Assembly: GCA_013407085.1 (NCBI GenBank) | Contig: JACCGJ010018795.1 | Coordinates: 31,026 to 95,025, forward strand | Source: Atriophallophorus winterbourni | Lineage: Eukaryota > Platyhelminthes > Trematoda > Plagiorchiida > Microphallidae | DNA length: 64,000 nucleotides | Direction: 5' to 3' | Shown: one piece after another, positions 11,497 to 23,200 of the stretch | Layout of the letters: the number at the start of each line of letters is the position of its first letter | Numbering within the stretch: the stretch's first letter is position 1 | Program-made: the position numbers and the translations under genes | Notes under the pieces: model-generated | Database searches by the model: none | Told to the model about the DNA's origin: nothing | Seen by the model: the letters and a program-made list of their open reading frames with translations, nothing else

Positions 11497-13710
11497 TCAG
11501 AAGTGCAGGGAATGTACGGTGAACTCATAAAGCCCGGAGCATACTTTACCGCACATGTTACATTTCCAAGGCTGATCAACACAATGCAGACCCATGTGCA
11601 AATTATATAGCAATTGATTTTTGAACAATATTTGGCAGTGCGAACACACGTACTGGGACTTGAAGATGTATATTTTACCACCATGTGTCGAAGGTGAGCT
11701 CCTCATATCAGTTGAATACTTTGAGTTATCGTTGGCTGAAGTGCTCAAGTTCCACGTAGAATCCCGTGATTGCTGCGTAGCTTTTGAAAAGTTGTAGGGC
11801 TTGAGTGGATATGGATGCCGGGAATGCCAATGGTATAGCGAAGCAGTATACAATGACCTTCTATGTGCAGATCTTTTTGTATCCATTTGATCAGATTCCG
11901 GGATCCAATTATTACAATTCATAGATTCCTATAAAAAACATTGGAATTATGATTGGTTTTTGTGTATTTTTATATTTGGGTCAGCGTCGATTATATTGAC
12001 CTACAACATATATTGGAAAACGATTGAAGCTGAACTTATACGAATGTGATACTTGTGAACAAATATCCCCAAAATTTCGAACAACTATTCATATAAAATG
12101 TTAGTTGGAGTTTGATATCATATTCGATTTTCGGTCATATATCATGTTAAAACCGAGTAACCAGACTGGACAACTTCTACCGTGTATATTACTGTGTTAT
12201 AAGGAGTGACATCGAACGGAGAAAAGCAGAGTTTTTCTTAAACGTTTTGTGTAACTCCGATCTGACGTTTGCGAAATAAACATTTTCTTCTTGCAAAACT
12301 ACTGTCCAAAAAAGTCATACAAAATATGGTACAAGATTATGTATTGGGAACATTGCATTCGCTTATGTACATGCAACAGAAGCACCCATTTAATTTGAGA
12401 TACGCCGAATTTCTCACAACTGATTCTAACCTTATTAGCAAGAATACGTTTGGACGATTTAACTAAATCGAAATTTCGATCAATTTCAATCGAAGATAAA
12501 AGAGCCGCAGCGCAATAAAGAAAAGCAACTTCAACATTATTACGTACAAAATTATCGGGGAGCATCACATTATGATCATCACAGAAATATTTAACTGGAT
12601 GATGAATAAAAATTGTTTATAGGAATATTGCGCGCAATTTTTCGAAAAATCATGAACAATACTACCGTTTTTGGGATACATGCTTCTAACTATAACATCT
12701 AGCTAATTTAGTTTATTCTCTGCTACTTCGAAACCAACAACATCATATTTCATTGCTTAAAAATCGTCTGAAATTATTGTTAGTAACTGAAAAAATGCTT
12801 AAAAATGAGCTTTCTCACTTCAACTGATAGTTGTAAATCTTCGTCTTGCTCATTATTCGAAGTTCCTTTATAATTGCACTCCATATTATCAACGGAAGAG
12901 TTCGTTGAACTGGTCGGATTCCTTTGTGACGAATTAGGCGGAACCGATTGGCTTCTGGTGTTATCCGATTCGGGAGACACGAAGCATGTTTTACTAAAGT
13001 TGCCACTGTTAATAACCCCGTCAATTTGACGAATCGCTTCAGTTAATTCACCTAAAATTTAGAATGGAATAACTTACCGTTGTTGGAAAGTTGCCCGGAT
13101 ACTGAAGAATTTTGGGAACTTTTGGTGTGGGGATAGATTTGGTTCACTGAATTCGAAGGCTCATTACTTGCTGGCATTAATCGATCATCGAATTTACGCA
13201 TATTTTCTACGTTCAATATAGTGCGTCTGTTATGTGTCCCCGAGTTTTCTTCTCTGTCAACAGAAGCGTTCGCAGATGAATCTAAGGGTTCTCTGCAAGA
13301 CTGTTCCAAGACGCGATCAGCAACTTTGTTGTATTTGTTTTGTTCTTCTTCCCAAAGGAAATTTCCGATAGATTTTCGCAAATCGTACCATTTGTCCAGC
13401 TTGGTCAGGCTAAATGACGAGCTCTTATCCGCTGATTGTGACATAGAAGATAATACGCTGGTAATCATGGAAGCCAGAGCCATTCCCTCTCCCAATTCTC
13501 GGGATTGTATGGAACCACTATTTGACGGGTCGTGCTGTTTTGCTTTTATTTTGCTACAACCATCATTACTAACACTCTCCATCATGTGCATTGCCAATGT
13601 GTCCCTGTTCGCGAACTTTATTCCACATTTGAAACAAACAAAGTTCTCAGATAATCGATGCTGATCCTCAGGGCTATTATCATTCTCCATTTTCGAATTT
13701 CGTTCACTGC
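11497..13710 (-). CDS. Ikaros/hunchback-type C2H2 zinc-finger protein, C-terminal three exons
   Basis: Three exons join in frame on the minus strand: 13710-13078, 13051-12819 and 11928-11497, about 430 codons. The first opens after a pyrimidine tract and AG, and contains one atypical finger (CFKCGIKFANRDTLAMHM) with no regular second His. A long low-complexity Ser/Asn/Asp-rich linker follows. The last exon ends with YVCSHCQILFKNQLLYNLHM and then WKCNMCGKVCSGLYEFTVH. The spacing and the LYNLHMG and CNMCG signatures match the paired C-terminal fingers through which Ikaros-family and hunchback proteins dimerise. Upstream DNA-binding fingers must lie in earlier exons that I could not find. Intron 1 is only 26 nt; intron 2 is 890 nt. 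A nuclear transcription factor is the likely role; the exact orthologue is uncertain. Confidence 0.75.
13052..13077 (-). other. 26-nt GT-AG intron in the zinc-finger gene
   Basis: GTAAGT donor at 13077 and TTTTAG acceptor ending at 13052 on the minus strand. Unspliced reading hits a TAG inside this stretch. Removing it joins ...SNNG to ELTEAIRQ and opens a further 77 codons in frame up to the next donor GTGAGA. Confidence 0.65.
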
Positions 13711-15080
13711 CTAATAATGAGGAAAACATTGCATCCAGGTTATATTTGATTAAAAATCGAATAGCATGTATTAGTTACAGTCGATTACTTCACGCCCAAA
13801 GCCCAACAAGAGAGAGAAAATTTTGCGAGCAATTATTATTTCACAAGTGATGCATTGCTAATTTAGCAATATTCGTGATTGGTTTACCGAGATGTGTCAG
13901 TATATAATACTTTCCCCTATTAAAGCCTAATGGAAATAAAACGTCTGCTAGGTGTCACAAGTAAAAGCATGTTGAGAGCTTTTGGGTTAGATTGCCGCTT
14001 TCGTTACAATACGGAGAACACCAACATTCTACATCGTATGAGATACACTTAAACTCAACAGCCATCCTGAACATAAGCACGTTAGATTCTATTCTTGTCC
14101 CTTTGTATTAAGCGCTCAAGTTCTCATGATTTATTATCTGGATCACCTTAAAAAAGCCATCAATCGATTATACATTTTATTCCCTACACCACAACGATTT
14201 ATCTCAATGATTTAGCCATCACACACTGAACATATAACTGAAATTATTCAGATTGAATCTCTCGTTGATCACTCAAGCAACACGTATAAATGTTTTTAAA
14301 AATATTCGAATTCGCTATGTAAATGATGCAAACGGTCATCCATGCTCAGATGAAACCCATTATACTTCCACCTGATTCTAACAACCGTAACACCAATCAG
14401 ATTAATAAATTATGGTGTCGTTTCCATTCTCAAATTTGTCTAAAAATGTAATTGTTGAAACGCTTCAACCGGGCAAAAGAGCAAAGTTAAGTTGTCTTTT
14501 TGACCCGCAAGATCTAGGCTGGGCTCTGTCCGAATAAGTCCTCCTGAATAGACTAACATCTCTAATACTTTTGTGTAGTATAAACCCCTAGTAATGTGCT
14601 TAGCGTTTGCTTTTATTTGTCATGAATTGTTAAATGATGATTCTTGAATACAGTAGTAGCACGAAAGTTAAATGCGACATAGTGAATGTACTGTCTTAAA
14701 AATAGTTTAAAAGTAGTGATTAAGTATCAAACAAAAGAACCGAATGCACTCACGCTTTCTGGACAAAACATAAGTAATATCGTGGTAAGCGAACTTGTAT
14801 GTAACAAAAAAATTAGTATAATTTCCTGCATATTTTGAGGGTGGCTTCACGTAAAAGCAAAGGAGACTAGATGGGAAAGAAATATTTGGGCTGACAGAAT
14901 AATACACTCCTGCAAATGTCCAAAAATATTAAGATAAAAGTAGTTAGATCAGTGTCAGCAATCATAAAAGGGGCAACAGATTGGACTCAAAAGTATAATC
15001 ATAAATTAAGTCTCAAAACCTGAACTTCAGGATTTCCAGTTTGAAGATTAGAATCAGCACGATCCTAATTATATAAGGCT
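13711..15080. other. Non-coding, probably intron of the zinc-finger gene
   Basis: No exon, LINE piece or RNA gene could be recognised. The position upstream of an exon that begins within a codon makes most of it intronic on the minus strand. Confidence 0.35.
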
Positions 15081-15081
15081 A

Positions 15082-15352
15082 AAGCTAAACATAGTCTTAC
15101 GTAGGACAGACAGCTAGTGAACTTTATACTAGGGTGGAAAAGCACAAGAAGCTCATAAAGAAACTTCAACAAAATGAGACGGCTCATCGGTCTCTAATGA
15201 AAGACTTAGATTAAGCTGAACATGTTTTGGACACCAGCCACAATATAGACTTAGAAAACGCTGATGTGCTGCGACTTTAGATGGAACGCCTGCTAGCAGG
15301 GACAGTGGAAATCACTAAGGCTGATAGACATGTGGCCAGAGATCTCCTCTAT
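15082..15352 (+). pseudogene. Penelope-like element, GIY-YIG endonuclease remnant
   Basis: Translates as SYVGQTASELYTRVEKHKK from 15095, followed by LIKKLQQNE, HRSLMKDLD, then HNIDLENADVLRL and LLAGTVEITKADRHVARD. YVGQT, a TRVxEHK helix and a later DLENAxVL segment are the layout of the GIY-YIG endonuclease at the C-terminus of Penelope-like elements, which nicks target DNA for insertion. Two in-frame stops (after KDLD and VLRL) make it dead. The reverse transcriptase that should precede it is not recognisable upstream. A family 1 LINE fragment begins right after it at 15357. Confidence 0.6.
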
Positions 15353-15356
15353 TGTT

Positions 15357-15765
15357 ATTGGCCTTTTTCGGTCGATGTCGACCATGGATGAACATCACAA
15401 TCGCGTGAATGTTCAAGTTTTGCAGCTTCTGGAATGACTAAACAGTCCGATTCGGGAGGAACAATTTCTACCTCAGCGCTGGCAAAGAAAGTCAGAACTC
15501 GGTTGTATTGCGTCAGTCGCACGCCGGCGGCGTGATCTGCGTTCAGCAGCCAAGAGCTGTATCTGCTCCTCCCCAGCTTGCAGATGACGCTTTACACAGT
15601 GCCTCCAATGTGAGCGGGAAAGAGCAAGTTTTTCCCAACTCGCCTGGTCAATGCCAAGAGCTTTCATATCTCATTTGCAAACGTCTTTGTACCTCAAGTG
15701 CGGTCTGCCCAGTGGTCGACTTCCTAGTTGCAACTCACCATATACAACTGACAAATAGCATTATA
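15357..15765 (-). mobile_element. Family 1 LINE, 3' fragment
   Basis: Minus strand encodes MKALGIDQASWEKLALSRSH, then WRHCVKRHLQAGEEQIQL and a basic RRSRRRRATDA tract, the conserved C-terminus of this LINE family. The zinc-finger end is decayed. The 3' terminus near 15357 has the TTTTTCGGTCGATGTCGACC signature. It is one of the better-preserved tails in the window. Confidence 0.85.
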
Positions 15766-15844
15766 AATTAAAGTTAGGTTTATATTTAATAATATTTTTA
15801 ATAACACTCAGCTTTAGTAACTTTTTCACACAAATATAATCTTC

Positions 15845-16100
15845 CACGTGTGGCCCAGGTTCAATGGGCTTTGACCGAAATCTGCGATGCGTACGTAAAC
15901 CAATTGGTGCGGTGTTTGTTTACCCCCTTTAACATTCCTAGGATTTCAATAGGCTGTTTAGTGGTGCTACGAATTAGAAGTGGTGGATGAAGTGATATTA
16001 AATTTCGTTCCTTGTTCTGTTTATCACCCTTGATCTGACGAAGCTTCAGTGTTAGAGGCGGAACGGTACCAACAACTGGTCTTACCGATTGCTACAAACT
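15845..16100 (+). repeat. Repeat related to the 38.6-kb insertion, possible Penelope 3' end
   Basis: The segment around 16040 (CTGACGAAGCTTC...) matches the minus-strand end of the 491-bp insertion at 38633-39123. In both, a short hairpin is followed by a GCGGAAC or GCGAAAC-like end. Penelope-like elements often end in hammerhead-type motifs of this look, and a Penelope endonuclease remnant lies just upstream, so this may be the element's 3' part split by the LINE at 15357. That connection is an inference. Confidence 0.35.
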
Positions 16101-17482
16101 TTCATTTTTATAGCAATGACAAATCAATTGTTCCCTAACATTAACCAATTTGTCATTTCGATTAAAATATAAATACAATGTATCATTATGTTTAGCGGGA
16201 ATCTATTGCAACATATATCCTACTTCGTATCTAAATAAATTATGTATAATAGGCGTTTTAAATACAGAATGGTTTTATTTACTTATGAAAAATTATGCAA
16301 GCGATTCGTCCGCATAATTGATTGTATTAAAATGTGGAACGATTTAAATGCACTGAAGTGCAGGTTGGTCGCGAAAGACATCCATTCAGACTAGGTGTGA
16401 AGTTGTAATATACCTTTGGAAAATTTTGGCAAGACAAGGCGTTCATTCAGATGTAGTCACAAATGGACTTGAAACATAATTCAGTATTTGCATGAATTTC
16501 CATTACACACACACCACGACTGCTTTCATAATGTTCGCGCTCATCGGATAGGGACAGAACGATAATGATTCGTATTCGTTGGAACAGTGGAGAAATAGTA
16601 AACAACATTTGACCTTGAAAGCCATGCGGGATACGGTTGACATGACAAACTTTTGGCATACAAGTTCATACCTCTCCACTTTTTGAATGCATCAGAATTG
16701 TGATCCTATTGTCCATATCGCGTTAAGCATTCCACACTTTAGATCAAATTATCAAAATTGATTCTTTGCTGTCCGATTTTGTTTTACCTGGGACTCTCTG
16801 ACTCCATACGTTATATTTTGCATCAAGCCTAAATTGTTCAAGGCTAAACTTGAAACGTATATGTTTACCAAATTCAACCTCGCAACTCAGTACATATTTT
16901 AACTTTCAAAACTGTCAAAGCGTTTTGCTCTTTGTATGCAAACTCAATATTTTTAATCTATGTTTCAGGTAAATTATTTGATTTTCAACCATTGAAACTT
17001 TGAATTACCTGTGTGACCGCGAACACCATGAAATCCGTTAGGGGGTGTTTTTGTTTGATTTACGAAAACTTTAAATTAAAAGCATTTGAATTATCAAAAT
17101 GTAATAAATAATCTTCAGCTTACCACGTCAACATTTTCGTTCTTTCCAGACAAGTAAATTATTTTGGCATTAATATTCTTCATGAATTGATGCAGCGAAA
17201 CAAACTACCCAATCAGCGTATGATAAATTTACCACGCGAAACTGAATCTCAAGATTGAGCGACCATATTTCTAACAGCTATCAAATGCTGTTTATTTTTT
17301 CATATCCGTGCTAAATGAATAGTTTTTGGTGTAGAAGAAAATCAAGTTTATTGCTAAATGTTTTACGAATGACGACAGACACTCTCAGTAATAACTAAAA
17401 TGAAATTGATCTATATTTGTAGGAACCGTATATAACAGTGTCATTCAAGTAAAACTTTGTTTACCACTTATCCGATGTCACT
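16101..17482. other. No recognised feature
   Basis: AT-rich sequence with only short chance open frames. No splice-supported exon, repeat copy or RNA gene is seen. Confidence 0.4.
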
Positions 17483-18990
17483 GAATATATGGTTGGGCGG
17501 GAACTTTGTCAACAAAACGAAAAGAAGTCTCCTGACGCAGACAAAATTACCCCCGCCTTACTTCGCAGGTGTCGCATTGCTTTGGCTGCTCCTCTCACGC
17601 GCTTATTCAATCTCAGCCTACATAAAGTAAAAACACCGCCACATTGAGAAGCAGGGATGATAACCCTTATCTATAAAGGCGGTATCCGTTCAGACACAGC
17701 AAACTATTGACCAGTAACACTAATTCCGATGATCTCTAAATTAATGGAATTAATTTAGACTGCGCGCACAAGAAAAATATTTGAAAACGAAAATATTTTG
17801 ACCACAACACGGTTTTCGAAGAGGTCGTTGCTGTTTATCGAACCTTCTTACAACGTTCGAGGATTTGACCAAGGCACTAGACGAAGGTGAGGCTGTACAT
17901 ACTTGCTACATCTTTATTTCCAAAGCTTTCGATAGAGTCAACCATGACATCTTAATTAAAAAGCTCGAATCCTATGGAATAACGGGAATATTGCTGAATT
18001 GGATAAGGGACTATCTTACTGATAGACACGTCCAAGTTCGCGTTGGCTGCACCCTCTGAAGAAAAATAGACGTCACAAATGGTGTTCCGCAAGCCTCGGT
18101 GCTTGTACCTCTTCTATTCTTGGTGTACATGAACGATATAGTAGAGGATATTGGATGTAACTTGATACTGTTTGCCGATGATATTTAAATATGGAAAAGT
18201 GTCACGTCTTTTAATGACTGTATGGCATTACAACGGGATCTGTGAACCTATTTCGTTGGTCCGATTCAAATGAGTCACCGTTTAAGCATGCGAAATGTAA
18301 AACGCTGCTGGAAAATTTCTGCACCACACGTATCAGCTTGGCACGCAAGATATCTATATCTGGGTGTCGTTCAACAGTAAGCCTATGCATCATTGACGCA
18401 CAGTGTACAGAACTTTCAGGCCTGAAACCTTACCCTCGTTAATTAATACGTATCTACGACCTGTTATGGAATATTCTATCCAAGCCAGGACACCATGGCT
18501 GAGGACAGGATTTATCATCGTGCGACGAAGTTGGTGTCCCGATAGAGAAATTTGCCTTTAATAGAGCGAATGTTAAATCGAAATCTACATGATATTATCC
18601 AACGACGGATAAGCAGTGACCTCGTGTTGGCATTCAAATTCTTGCATACTGAAAACCATCACTTAAACACTCGCTAAAGCCCAATGGACTTAGTCGAACA
18701 GGAAAACATTCTAAGGATTTAAGCATTCCGCATTCTCGATCGGATATTCGTCGAATGTTTTGTTGGTAAGAAATTGTTTCACTTGGAACATTTAGCCTGA
18801 AGAAATCACACGCTCGAAATTTATTGCGGTTTTCACTTCTAAACTGGATGAGTATATGAGTATATGAAACAATGCTGTATGCGACTGTCCTTATTAATTT
18901 TTAAGAGATTTTATATTTTTACTCAATATACCCCGTAATCTATGGTTATTGTTATGCTTACTGCTTTTTCTACCATAAAACGTTCTGCGT
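17483..18990 (+). mobile_element. CR1-like LINE (family 2b), 5'-truncated pseudogene
   Basis: Starts within the linker (VGRELCQQNEKKSPDADKI-like) and runs through RT: AGMITLIYKGG, a degenerate YRPVTL block, ISKAFDRVNHDIL and LLNWIRDYLTDRHVQVRV, then VPLLFLVYMNDIVEDIGCN and LFADD near 18170. The C-terminal part follows to a 3' tail near 18990 containing TTCTGCGTTCTGAGTTC. Many stops interrupt it. It is closest to 46545-49165, which carries the same sequence on the minus strand. Confidence 0.85.
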
Positions 18991-19671
18991 TCTGAGTTCT
19001 AAGATCCACTGTTTCAATAGTACGTTTGGAGTCTCAACCATTTTAATCGTACCATGAAGAAACAAAGATCTTCCGGTTCATTTGTCTATATCAGTATTTT
19101 CTCCTGCACCGATTTATATATGAATCAAGCTAAAGTGGAAATAGCAATGAAACCCTGTTTTCACTGATGTCACCTCGTAAAAAATAAACGGGGCAATCAA
19201 GAATTCAGGTTCTAGCATCTTATTGACTGAACAGGAAATATTTTGCGCCATAACCAGCTATCGCATCAAGCAGTCAGTGCAATGACTTCTATTGGATTTG
19301 CGAAAATAGTTTTACCGGTGCAAAAAATACAGGTTAAACACCTTCGATCGCCGAAAACAATAGCTACACATATTAAACCCCTTAGCTAAAAATGATTAGA
19401 TCATTACCAAAACTTCATAGTGTAATAAGTTACAGTTGATCTGCTTCGAGCCATATGGTTTCGGTGTTTAGCAACAATAAAGAAGATAAAGACTACAGTG
19501 ATTGAAGCAGTCAGAGTTGAAACATTAATAATTAAATAGGAATACGATTTTAAGCTAGTTAAATCTTATTTTCCAATAGAAAACAACGAATTAAAAATTC
19601 GTGCGGAATCGAATACAAGATGTATAATCATGTTTCATATTAATGAAACGCAAAGCCATTCATTTTTCTTA
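18991..19671. other. No recognised feature
   Basis: Unique-looking AT-rich spacer between two LINE fragments. Nothing further could be supported. Confidence 0.4.
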
Positions 19672-20265
19672 CGATTATTGTGATCTAGTAACCTGGACGA
19701 ACGGAAACGGAATGCTTTGTATCTGCCATATCTTGAAAATATCGCGAATGTGTAAAGTAACGAATTCTGGAGTGCTTTCAGAAGCTGAACTACAGAGCAT
19801 ATTTACCCTGCTACGACCTCGCCGCCTATGATGGCTGGGCCACGTATACATAATGGGAAGTGTTCCTATTCCAAAAGATCTATTGTATGGTGAGTTTAAA
19901 TCAAGAAGTCGTCCATTGGGAAAATCGCACTCGCGGTATAAATACGAGAGAGATATGAAAGGTATTGCCATTGAATATACGAGTTGGAAAGAGCTAGACT
20001 GCTCACTTTAGATGCACTTTGTAAAACGACATCTGCAAGCTAAGGAAGAGCATATGCTATTCTCGGCTGTGGATCGTAGATCACGCCATCAGCGTGTAAA
20101 TGCTGCGGATCGTCCATATACTGCCTATCAATGTGAGCGCAGCGGGAGAGATTGTTACACCCAAATCAGAATGTTTAGTCATTTTCAAAGCTGTGAATCG
20201 TGAAAGCTTCACGCTCCTATGATATATATCCATGGTTGATATCGACCAAACGAGGCCAACGGACA
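19672..20265 (+). mobile_element. Family 1 LINE, 3' third
   Basis: Encodes the region after the RT: HILKISRMCKVTNSGVLSEA, LRPRRL then WLGHVYIMGSVPIPKDLLYG, RDMKGIAIEYTSWKEL, VKRHLQAKEEHM, and the terminal CERSGRDCYTQIRMFSHF. The last part is a diverged C2H2-type finger (C-x4-C, then H and C) found at the end of this LINE pol. Scattered stops and one frame change make it inactive. The 3' end GATATCGACCAAACGAGGCC is at about 20240-20265. Confidence 0.85.
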
Positions 20266-23200
20266 TTGTGATATAGTTCAGTATAGTACCAAATGTACTG
20301 AAAAAGCCTCAAATTGTGGCATTATACATTGTTTCGGTTGTTGCATCACACCAACAATTGTAAAGCAAATATTATTCGAATAATTTTTTGATGGTTATAT
20401 CTGTCCGTGCAACGATTGAAAACTTTCCCAAGATATAAATTATGCAAATTAAATTAGAGTGAATCAAAGTTCCCAAGTCAGGTGTGTGGTATAAATGTGA
20501 AATTGTTCCATTCGTATCTACTACCAAACCACTTTTATCCATTGGAAAAAATAGGCGTTTTTTGGACATCCGCGAAATCATCTCTATCACGAGGTTCGTT
20601 GTGTATCATTCTCGTAGCTACCAAAGAATTTCACGCAAAAATGAATAACTCATGTCAAACAGTAGTCCATCCCCTGAGATGCAATTTAATGGCAGTCGCT
20701 CGATTTGGGAGGAAGCCATTGTTATTTTGAGAGAACAGAATGCATAATTTATTGAAGCTTGATTAATATTCATGAAGACTAGAATTGCAATACTTTGTGC
20801 TGAATTATTAATGGTATGCTGTCTTACATAACAACCATGGACTAAATTTGATCTGAAAAGTCCATCTTCCAGTTCGCTTTCGATAAACGAACATTTTAAA
20901 TCCAACCGTTCATAACTGAGTGTATTATGTTTTTAGAATTTCACCTGTTTAACCGGGTTGAATGATGGTAACCTATTTAAGCTGATTATTGAATGGAAGT
21001 GGCGAAACTATTGCTGAGATTACAGTGACAAATTATGACAATTGCTCATCATACAGAAATGATGCATTCAATGTGTCATGCTGATGTGAATTACAAGCGC
21101 CTTCTGGGTATCATGAGACAGTTTTTACAATATACTGAATTGAAATTTTGTTTACGGTGTCTAAAAACTATATAATCCAAACCACGTAATAACGCATCAC
21201 AAACTTGAAATCCTTGGCCAAAAATCGATGAACCACTACTTGATAGAATATATCATCATGAAAACAAAGTTGTCTGTAGAATCCAAAACCAAGGTACTTG
21301 GATCGAAGCGTTCGGAGTAGGGAAACTTGCATACAAAATTTTACTCACTCCACCTCCTTCAACACTCATTTCAAATGCTGCGGCAAGCGATAAACTCGTA
21401 TCCACCCACTAGACATTCCAGTTTCGGCTGTCGTCAAAATTTGTATTAGGTGCGTGTCTTCTCTCATTCGGAATGCGCTTCCGAATGCGAATGCTACAGC
21501 TCCCAGTGCCGAGATAGTCAAACAAAATTTGTACAGATATTTGTTGTAGCACGATTTGACTTTACCTGCGTTCCAATGAACAGTGAGGATTCAACTCGAA
21601 TAGCCGTGACACTAGATGATGATGAATTATTACTTTATATCTTTTCTATGCTTTAGATTAAATATACAATCATAATTATGAAGCATCATGCACCATTTTT
21701 TGGCACCATAAATTCGTAAACCTTTGACCTTGAATCTGGTAAAAAGATTTCTGAAAAAAATATCTTATAAGGTGCTCATTCTACCAGAGTGGGTTCGATG
21801 CGACGGCACGCTGGATTCTCACTGCCATTTCTATGTTGATTTAACATATTTGACTAGAACGGATAACCAGAGAGTAGTTCGCCCACATGTAGTGCTTGAC
21901 TGTACGGTGCTTTCCTGGATCAGGACGATGCTTCCATTCATTTCATGCATACAGAAATTAATTCAGAATACACACGCGAAATATGGCACAATTAATCAAA
22001 GCCAAGTCAGTTAATTTTATGTGTCTTTCAAATCCGATGAAAGATCTACTGTTAACCAATCATTAAACACGGACATGAGATAAAATTTATTTAAATCAAC
22101 TTTAACTATCTCAAAATAGAATATAACTCTCAAATAAATTTTGAGACTAATTGGTTACACTTTCAGTTACTACAGGAACAAGATTTATGTCCCTATCGCA
22201 GCGTGATCTCCACTAAATTCATTTATGCTCCGACGCGAATGGTCAACTAATGGATGAGAAATGGAACCCTTATTTAAAGACCTTCAGGATATTAGAATGT
22301 TGCGTAATAAAGCACTTTATCTTTTGGATGCATTTTGCTGTCTTGATAGTCGGAGGATTTTAATTTTTTGGGGACAAATACCGCTCTCATTTCATGCGTT
22401 GATTTTATTAACTTTCTGGAGGATTGGCTGCGTAATATTATAACCCGGTTTATGATCAAGCTTTTGTTCATAGGGATATCTAAATCCCTCTGTTCAGTTA
22501 CTCGGCAATAATCAATCAATAATACTAGACCATCAAATTCGCAGTCCTGCAAACCCTTTTTAACTATGCGTACTTCGTGACTCATATCCAGTGTTTTGAT
22601 CAATTATTGTTGTAGGCCTCTGTCGATCGATTTAGACCATGGATAAGATCAATTATGCTTCCTTTATTCAATACTGATTATCAAACAGCCGTTAACCAGA
22701 ACATTGAAGGAAAAACCCTAATGAGACAAACTATCAATTTAATCATTCTTTTTCTATGCCTCGTTTGTAAGATGTGAAATTGAAAAAAAGTTAATACGTC
22801 AAGAAAGCAGCTTATCTAATTTGATTTAAAACTCCTGAGGGATTTAGATGTGTGAATTTTTGATTGGAAATTCTTTTAAATGCATCAGTCTTTCCTTTCG
22901 CAGCAGTATACACTCAACATTTGTTGTGCAGACATCTAATTAAAATATTAAATTCACTCACAAAATTTAAATGGATGAAGTTGATAGCCAGATACGACAA
23001 TTTACAAATACCGATACTTTGAGGTTATAATTTTGTAGGGTTTGCGAAATTTCCGGAGTTTATTCCAGATGTTTGGCTGATGTTTTATTGTTCAGATTGG
23101 CCGCTAAACCAGAAAACTGTATAGATAGGATAGGAATCCAGATGTATTTCTTGCAAGAGTTACGGTTTAGGTTCACTGGTTCCGATAACAATATTCTGAC

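Noticed and set aside
21724..22014. Open frame with DSHCH, reminiscent of TatD-type nucleases
   Set aside because: Only five residues match; no second metal-binding motif, no splice sites and no further similarity.
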